From positions 434,001 to 498,000 of the forward strand of contig NZ_LAZU01000021.1 in NCBI RefSeq assembly GCF_000987955.1: 64,000 bases of DNA. The letters run 5' to 3'. The notes under the pieces were generated by a model, which had not been told where the DNA came from, ran no database searches, and saw only the letters and a list, made by a program, of their open reading frames with translations. A program made the position numbers and the translations under genes. Each line of letters begins with the position of its first letter. The first letter of the stretch is position 1. The stretch comes from Paenibacillus sp. DMB20 (GTDB taxonomy: Bacteria; Bacillota; Bacilli; Paenibacillales; Paenibacillaceae). This document shows, piece after piece, positions 59,333-64,000 of this stretch.

Positions 59333-60478
59333 ATGAGTTTGCCCAAGGTTGCTGTAGTGACACCGGGGTCTTTTGTTATTCCATCGGGAAGAAGCAGCTC
59401 TGTTGAACGGGTTGTCGAACAGACGATGCCCTTGGTTCGGGATATGATAGAGGTTCGGATATATGGCGTTGCGGGAAAAGGACTCCCGTCCAAAGGAACC
59501 ATTAACGGGGTGCCGTGCTATCGATTGCCGTTTGGATCTTTATACTATCCATCTTTACTACGGAGACTTTACCAGTGGAGGCCGAATGTCGTGGAAGTGC
59601 ACAACCGCCCAATTCTTGCACTTCGGCTCAAAAAACATCTTCCGGGTGTTAAGGTTATGCTTAATTTGCATTCGAATACGTTTATTCGTCCTCCGCATAT
59701 AAGCGAACAACGCTTTGGCAAAATTGCAAGCTTGATGGATGGAATCATAGTAAACAGCCGCTTTCTGTTAGAGTATATTGTTTCGCGTCATCCAGGGATA
59801 GGACATAAAATAACGATTAATCATCTCGGCGTAAACATTGAGCATTTCACGCCTCCCTTCAGCCCGCTGGCGGCAGCTCTCAAAGAGGCCAGGATAACCC
59901 ATTATGGATGGAGCGGGCGGCGTATTGTGCTGTTTGCCGGCCGTCTGATCCCAGACAAGGGAGTTCATCATCTGATTGAGGCTCTTCCCAAGATAATTTA
60001 TAAACACCCTGAGGTACTATTGCTGATCATCGGCAGTGCCTCTTATGGATCGGATCGTGAAACATCTTACGTCCGTGAATTGAAAAATGCAGCCATATCC
60101 TATCAGTCTTGGATCACGTTCCTTCCCTTTGTACCTTATCCCGCAATTGCCGATTGGTATGCACTTGCTGACATTGTAGTCGTTCCTTCTTCGTCCAGAG
60201 AAGCTTTTGGATTGGTAAATGTGGAAGCAATGGCAGCGGGAGTGCCCGTCATTGCAGCAAGTTCCGGAGGTATTCCGGAAATCGTGAAAAATGGAGTGAA
60301 CGGTTTTTTGATCCCGTTGGAAGATTTTACGGCCGGTTTAACTGAACGTATAAACGATTTGCTGGAGGATGAGTCCCTTCGGATGCAAGTCGGAATGGCA
60401 GGACGCGAATCGGTACGTCAGCGTTTCAGGTGGGACCATACGGCAGAACGATGGAGCCGGTTGATGCAAAATATATAA
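59333..60478 (+). CDS. GT4-family glycosyltransferase (CotSA/YtcC-like)
   Basis: A 381-residue glycosyltransferase with GT-B fold and the GT4 signature EAFGLVNVEAMAAGVPVIAA (donor binding, about 301-320), preceded by VLFAGRLIPDKGVHHLIEAL. The N-terminal half includes EVHNRPILALRLKKHLPG. It resembles CotSA and YtcC, which act in spore coat polysaccharide synthesis in B. subtilis. GGAG lies about 5 bases before ATG 59333. It leads a six-gene unit that ends with the CotS-like kinase. Confidence 0.9.
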   Translation: MSLPKVAVVTPGSFVIPSGRSSSVERVVEQTMPLVRDMIEVRIYGVAGKGLPSKGTINGVPCYRLPFGSLYYPSLLRRLYQWRPNVVEVHNRPILALRLKKHLPGVKVMLNLHSNTFIRPPHISEQRFGKIASLMDGIIVNSRFLLEYIVSRHPGIGHKITINHLGVNIEHFTPPFSPLAAALKEARITHYGWSGRRIVLFAGRLIPDKGVHHLIEALPKIIYKHPEVLLLIIGSASYGSDRETSYVRELKNAAISYQSWITFLPFVPYPAIADWYALADIVVVPSSSREAFGLVNVEAMAAGVPVIAASSGGIPEIVKNGVNGFLIPLEDFTAGLTERINDLLEDESLRMQVGMAGRESVRQRFRWDHTAERWSRLMQNI

Positions 60479-60661
60479 ATGTGGCGGGTACAGTCTATTT
60501 CGGAATAGGATACGCTAGTCCTGTTCAATGGAACTCCATACATAGACTGATATTGCGAACAGACCGTACAGATGCCGTTACAGAGCGGGAGCGGGGGCAT
60601 ACAATAAGAATAGATTTTGGGCAGGCTTTTCATTGCTTTTTCTGAAATGGAGGCATAGCAG

Positions 60662-61324
60662 ATGTTTAAAACCGGGTTTCAGGCTGGTTATGACTTAGGA
60701 TATGAGATTGGAAAAAAACGCGGTTTTCATCCGTTTAACGGGACTAGTATCATTCTGCCGACCTGCCTGCCTGATGAAAATGCAATAACAACCATACGAA
60801 AAATAGAGGCCTTAACTCCGCACCCGTATGAATTGATTGTTGCAAACGCCGGATCTTCAGAGGTTACCATGCAATACTTGCGGAAGCGAGTCGGAGCCGT
60901 TAGACATATTGCGGCCGGAAACGGCGAAAATATTGTCGGTGTCCTTAACAAGGCGGTTTTCGCTGCACATGGTCAGACATTGGCGGTTTTGATAGGCGTC
61001 TCTCCTAACATCGATCAATGGTTGGCTGATCTGATAGCGGAACTCGAGAGAGATTCATCGATGCGAACAATTTATGTTCGTTCTGCTCCCTGCATTCATA
61101 ATGCGGGCGCGCACTTAACTTCATTATCCGGGGATGAGGATGTCCGTTTTCAATTGAATGTTTGCTGCCTTCTGTTTCGGAAGGGGCTGATATCCGATAT
61201 TGGCTTGTGGGATGAAAATCTTGGAACCTTGGGGGAAAGCGTCAGTGAATGGTTAAGTCGAATTCCCAAACAAAACAAGTCGATGGTAGAGGCTAGCGAT
61301 AGATTCATCCGACCGAAGCATTGA
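60662..61324 (+). CDS. GT2-like protein with degenerate active site (spore-coat cluster)
   Basis: A 220-residue protein with a GT-A/GT2 start (SIILPTCLPDENAITTIRKI, then HPYELIVANAGSSEVTMQYL) but no DxD motif where the family normally has it (the position reads VLIGVSPNID). It is also shorter than active enzymes. It begins with FKTGFQAGYDLGYEIGKKRG, a Gly/Tyr repeat motif also found at the end of the 62414 protein. It is probably a non-catalytic partner or structural coat protein. ATG 60662 follows GGAGGCATAGCAG. Confidence 0.75.
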   Translation: MFKTGFQAGYDLGYEIGKKRGFHPFNGTSIILPTCLPDENAITTIRKIEALTPHPYELIVANAGSSEVTMQYLRKRVGAVRHIAAGNGENIVGVLNKAVFAAHGQTLAVLIGVSPNIDQWLADLIAELERDSSMRTIYVRSAPCIHNAGAHLTSLSGDEDVRFQLNVCCLLFRKGLISDIGLWDENLGTLGESVSEWLSRIPKQNKSMVEASDRFIRPKH

Positions 61325-61405
61325 TCGGATCGTGCATAGGTGTTTGCACCGGGAAGCTTGTTCACGCATATGCTGTATAGCAAGTAATTGAAGGAGGGTT
61401 CCAAA

Positions 61406-61741
61406 TTGGAAAATAAAATTAATGATATGGTGGAGCATCTATCGCATTCCCAGCAGCAGATGGCGCGAATCTTTGAAGCTCAGCGGCATGCAGCGGTTCG
61501 CATGTCCGAGATCATACATTCGTTACCGGATCACCAACCTGAACCCCCTACTATAAGTTCGTTGCCCAATCCCAAACTTCAATTCCCTGATGAACCGAAA
61601 TCGCAAGGAGGACAGGTGGAGCAAGTAAATGAAAGCATTGCAGCTTACTTGAACGCGATGGCCGACATGCAGCAGATGGTAGCTGATATTTTCGAGGTCG
61701 CCATGAAAGAGCTTAGAGCAAATGAGCAGGCTGAAGAATAG
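61406..61741 (+). CDS. Small helical protein, 111 residues (spore-coat cluster)
   Basis: I do not recognise a family. The protein is helical at both ends (MVEHLSHSQQQMARIFEAQR; ESIAAYLNAMADMQQMVADI) with a Pro-rich linker (PEPPTISSLPNPKLQFPDEP) between. No signal peptide or membrane segment. The start is TTG 61406, which has GGAGG 8 bases ahead; the in-frame TTG at 61388 precedes the site. It is the first of four small genes between the GT2-like protein and the CotS-like kinase. Confidence 0.7.
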   Translation: MENKINDMVEHLSHSQQQMARIFEAQRHAAVRMSEIIHSLPDHQPEPPTISSLPNPKLQFPDEPKSQGGQVEQVNESIAAYLNAMADMQQMVADIFEVAMKELRANEQAEE

Positions 61742-61776
61742 ATGAAACCACGTCGGTTGGCATAGGGGGGACGCAT

Positions 61777-62094
61777 ATGAGTAAAGAAGAGTCTTTCATG
61801 CGCATTTTGGATGCATCGGTTGTGATTCAGCGAAACACCTATCTTATTTTGCGGGGCAAGGCCATGGAAGCGGATAAAGTTCGCCAATGGGTTTTGAAGC
61901 AGTATTCGGAGGCGGATGGCGAATTGAAGGAATCGTTATCTATTCATGAGCAGATTGTAGAGCAAATCGAGGGATTGACACGAATCGGAAACGGCTTGTG
62001 CCGCAATCTGCGTATTGCCATGGGAACTTCTGATGATCAAAATGCCGACAGTTTAGGGTTTGATGCGCTTAATTTCGGAGATATGGATGGATGA
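61777..62094 (+). CDS. Small helical protein, 105 residues (spore-coat cluster)
   Basis: An unrecognised, mostly helical protein (FMRILDASVVIQRNTYLILR, VRQWVLKQYSEADGELKESL, then HEQIVEQIEGLTRIGNGLC). GGGGGGACGC precedes ATG 61777. Its last codons overlap the next gene by an ATGA junction, so the small genes form a coupled string. Similar length and helix pattern to the next gene suggest two members of one family that may bind each other. Confidence 0.7.
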   Translation: MSKEESFMRILDASVVIQRNTYLILRGKAMEADKVRQWVLKQYSEADGELKESLSIHEQIVEQIEGLTRIGNGLCRNLRIAMGTSDDQNADSLGFDALNFGDMDG

Positions 62095-62417
62095 AAGCAC
62101 GAATACACCGGGAGTATGAGGCTAAAGTCGCTGTTATCTCATCTATTGCAAGAAGTCAGGATGCATTGGCTGGCATTTTGGCTAATATCGCGGAAATATC
62201 AGCGCACTCCGATGTTACTGCACGCAAACTCGCCGAGAATATCCGGTTGCTTAGCGCCTATCAATCTGTGATGGCCGAAATGCTGACAGGCATTCGTCTG
62301 AATCGCACGAAATTTGGCAAGCCGTCATTACCCTGGTTAAAGCCTGGGTGTACGGCAAACCGAAACGACGATAGGTTGGAGGAGAGGAATCCGGGACTGC
62401 GGGAGGATTCGGTATGA
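62091..62417 (+). CDS. Small helical protein, 108 residues (spore-coat cluster)
   Basis: An unrecognised helical protein (KVAVISSIARSQDALAGILA, then NIAEISAHSDVTARKLAENI) with a basic, disordered C-terminal third. ATG 62091 overlaps the previous stop, and its own stop overlaps the next ATG (ATGA), so these genes are translated as a chain. The pattern of short helices with Ala/Ile heptads may mean oligomerisation. Confidence 0.7.
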   Translation: MKARIHREYEAKVAVISSIARSQDALAGILANIAEISAHSDVTARKLAENIRLLSAYQSVMAEMLTGIRLNRTKFGKPSLPWLKPGCTANRNDDRLEERNPGLREDSV

Positions 62418-62761
62418 AGGCATTAAAGGAGCCATACAAAGACAGCAGGTTGACGCTTCATTCCGGCAGCGGAAAATCGTCGTCAAGGGTCCGGCGCAGC
62501 AATGCGATCGCGGGAACTAAACGACGTTACGGCATGAAATTCAGGCAGCGCAAACGTCGCGGTGCCCAAGGGCGTTACGGAATGAGGCGGGAAACCCGGC
62601 GAAGACAGTTTGCGTCTCCGGAAAGTCCCAAGGTTTTTTGTCAAGGATATGATCAAGCATACATCGAAGATTTTAAAGCTGGTTTTGCCCAAGGCTACGA
62701 AGATGGGGCTTTTGCAGCAGCTACTTCATCAATCCCATACAGACGGTCAAATGTGGAATAG
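62414..62761 (+). CDS. Arg-rich small protein with C-terminal Gly/Tyr motif, 115 residues
   Basis: The first two thirds are very basic (RVRRSNAIAGTKRRYGMKFR then QRKRRGAQGRYGMRRETRRR), suggesting binding to nucleic acid or to an acidic coat polymer. The C-terminal part GYDQAYIEDFKAGFAQGYED repeats the Gly-x-Gly-Tyr style motif at the start of the GT2-like protein at 60662. No family is recognised. It overlaps the previous gene (ATGA) and is followed by a terminator. Confidence 0.7.
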   Translation: MKALKEPYKDSRLTLHSGSGKSSSRVRRSNAIAGTKRRYGMKFRQRKRRGAQGRYGMRRETRRRQFASPESPKVFCQGYDQAYIEDFKAGFAQGYEDGAFAAATSSIPYRRSNVE

Positions 62762-62787
62762 TTGTTTTTCCATAGTTGACCGTTTTT
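62744..62787 (+). terminator. Intrinsic terminator overlapping the end of the Arg-rich gene
   Basis: CGGTCAA (62744-62750) pairs with TTGACCG (62776-62782), with TGTGGA/TCCATA contacts inside, then T5. It lies over the stop codon, so the CotS-like gene probably depends on read-through or its own promoter. Confidence 0.7.
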
Positions 62788-62868
62788 CTTTTTTGTAGGC
62801 AATTAAATGATGCACATCGCTCCGCTCGACATAAAATAAGGAAAAGCAAAAAAATGGAGTGAGGGCTA

Positions 62869-63960
62869 GTGAATCGGACCAGCTCAATAGACAAGCGATT
62901 GATTCGAAAAACATGGAGCAAACGAAAATTATATGAATCATTCCAGTTTCTTTCGGCAAAGAAGGCAACGCTTAACCATCGGAAAATGGAGTGCTTAAAA
63001 GACTCATATAAAAGCAGTATCTGGAAGCTGGTCATTCATGCCGACAACAATAGCCTTCCCGTCATACTTAAAATTTCTAAAGAACTGAAAAAAGAACGGC
63101 CGGAAAGCATCGTTGAAAAAAAAATATATCGTAAAGCGACCCAAGTCCTGCAACCGTTCATGCCCAAAGTGTATTTGACCAAAAAAAACGTAAGCGGCCG
63201 CGGATTATGGGTGTTCATGGAATATATCGAACCTCTTGAAGGGAGGGTACAGTATAATCCTGATCATTTTGACAAGATCATTCCCACATTGGCAAAACTC
63301 CATGCGATTACGATAGATAAACGATTTTTAGAGCAGGAACACATATTCGCGGATTGGCTGCCCCGATATGATTCCAAGGAAGCACGCAAGGAAAGAATGC
63401 GTCTTAATGAATTAACCCGCTACTATCTCGATGAGGCAATGAAGAAGAAAAATCTTCATACGGTAATCAAGCCATATTACTCCTTATTGCAGGCTGTACT
63501 GAAGAAAGGGCCCGGATATTTTCCCGAGGTGAGAAAAGCAGGTTGCTCCATTATCCATGGTGATTTGCACACGGCCAATATCGTCTGCCGCAATGTGCAT
63601 CAGAACGAATGGGACATTAAATTTATCGATTGGGAAGGCGCGAAATATGCTCCTTGCTGGTATGATCTTGTCAATTTGATAGGCGTTTTTTTGGCGTATC
63701 GCAAAGAGTGGAAAGATCAAGAAGAGGAGATCACTCATCGCTGCGTGCATTTGTATGCGGATGAGATGAGAAAGAACGGGGTTGTTTTTCATTTGGATCC
63801 CGTGAAATTATACGAAATGGCCTATTTGAAAAAAGTACTTGAGAAAAGCTTGTACCTTCAGTTGAATTGGGCAGTAACCGGCAAAAAGGAGGCGAAACTG
63901 CTGACCGGATATCTGGAGAAAATAAGAGTGCTGGGGAAAAAACTAGACTTGTATTCATAG
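62869..63960 (+). CDS. CotS-family spore-coat protein (APH/kinase-like fold)
   Basis: A 363-residue protein of the CotS/YsxE group, which have an aminoglycoside-phosphotransferase-like kinase fold and take part in coat assembly. The catalytic loop reads HGDLHTANIVC (about 229-239), and the metal-binding region is FIDWEGAKYAPCWYDLVN (DFG-equivalent Asp). Lys-containing N-lobe strands are present (LPVILKISKELKK). The start is GTG 62869, 5 bases after GTGAGGGCTA; no better ATG is found. It closes the cluster. Only 40 bases of window follow. Confidence 0.88.
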   Translation: MNRTSSIDKRLIRKTWSKRKLYESFQFLSAKKATLNHRKMECLKDSYKSSIWKLVIHADNNSLPVILKISKELKKERPESIVEKKIYRKATQVLQPFMPKVYLTKKNVSGRGLWVFMEYIEPLEGRVQYNPDHFDKIIPTLAKLHAITIDKRFLEQEHIFADWLPRYDSKEARKERMRLNELTRYYLDEAMKKKNLHTVIKPYYSLLQAVLKKGPGYFPEVRKAGCSIIHGDLHTANIVCRNVHQNEWDIKFIDWEGAKYAPCWYDLVNLIGVFLAYRKEWKDQEEEITHRCVHLYADEMRKNGVVFHLDPVKLYEMAYLKKVLEKSLYLQLNWAVTGKKEAKLLTGYLEKIRVLGKKLDLYS

Positions 63961-64000
63961 GCGTTGATGCCATGCTCGTTTAACATGACCTATTTGCGAA

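Noticed and set aside
1..64000. CRISPR arrays, rRNA and tRNA genes, prophage
   Set aside because: No regularly spaced repeats, no conserved rRNA or tRNA sequence and no phage structural genes were seen. tRNAscan and a repeat finder would be decisive.

Overview
The window looks like chromosome from a spore-forming Firmicute, most probably Paenibacillus or a close relative. Evidence: strong AGGAGG-type ribosome sites, frequent TTG and GTG starts, spore-coat type genes (YheC/D-like and CotS-like), a YpsA homologue, a Btr-like AraC regulator with a Fe-siderophore transporter, and menaquinone genes of the futalosine type. No rRNA or tRNA gene and no CRISPR array was seen. The genus is inferred from gene content, not from a marker gene.

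Layout. 0-3.5 kb: end of cheW, then cheA and cheB. 3.6-10.1 kb: iron-siderophore uptake, with an AraC/periplasmic-binding regulator, two permeases, a binding lipoprotein, an ATPase and a nitroreductase; a Fur-type palindrome sits before the regulator and another before the transporter. 10.2-18.2 kb: nucleoside hydrolase, alanine dehydrogenase, ypsA, a lipoprotein, an ECF sigma/anti-sigma pair, a LURP-one-like protein, an RlaP-type nucleotidyltransferase and a Mug-type glycosylase. 18.3-19.8 kb: mqnD and mqnB. 19.9-31.3 kb: TetR regulator, a PadR-MFS-zinc-ribbon operon, M15 peptidase, MalY/PatB lyase, AEC transporter, SDR, a large unusual methyltransferase and a cyclophilin lipoprotein. 31.3-35.7 kb: small proteins, then an ATP-grasp ligase, a divergent MurE-like ligase and an Asp/Glu racemase in one operon.

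35.9-42.1 kb: two tandem paralogous membrane histidine kinases (the second frameshifted at a run of six C), a probable NHLP-type RiPP precursor beside an isoprenoid-synthase-like enzyme, and a PilZ protein. 42.2-46.7 kb: an AT-rich island with genes for murein-peptide use (DUF3870, DUF819 transporter, Ala-Glu epimerase, frameshifted NlpC/P60 peptidase), bounded by a transposase fragment and a group II intron RT fragment. 46.8-51.7 kb: Gly/Tyr/Pro-rich protein, GNAT acetyltransferase, K+/H+ antiporter, Dps and EcsC. 51.8-54.5 kb: queC-queD-queE-queF under a preQ1-I riboswitch. 54.6-58 kb: AIM24, small proteins, insertion-sequence debris, a WYL-less HTH regulator. 58-64 kb: a spore-coat type cluster with a YheC/D ATP-grasp protein, a GT4 glycosyltransferase, a degenerate GT2-like protein, four small proteins and a CotS-like kinase.

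The two most interesting systems are the NHLP peptide/isoprenoid enzyme pair (40.2-41.4 kb) and the ATP-grasp/MurE-like/racemase operon (32.3-35.7 kb). Both functions are inferred from motifs and gene neighbourhood.
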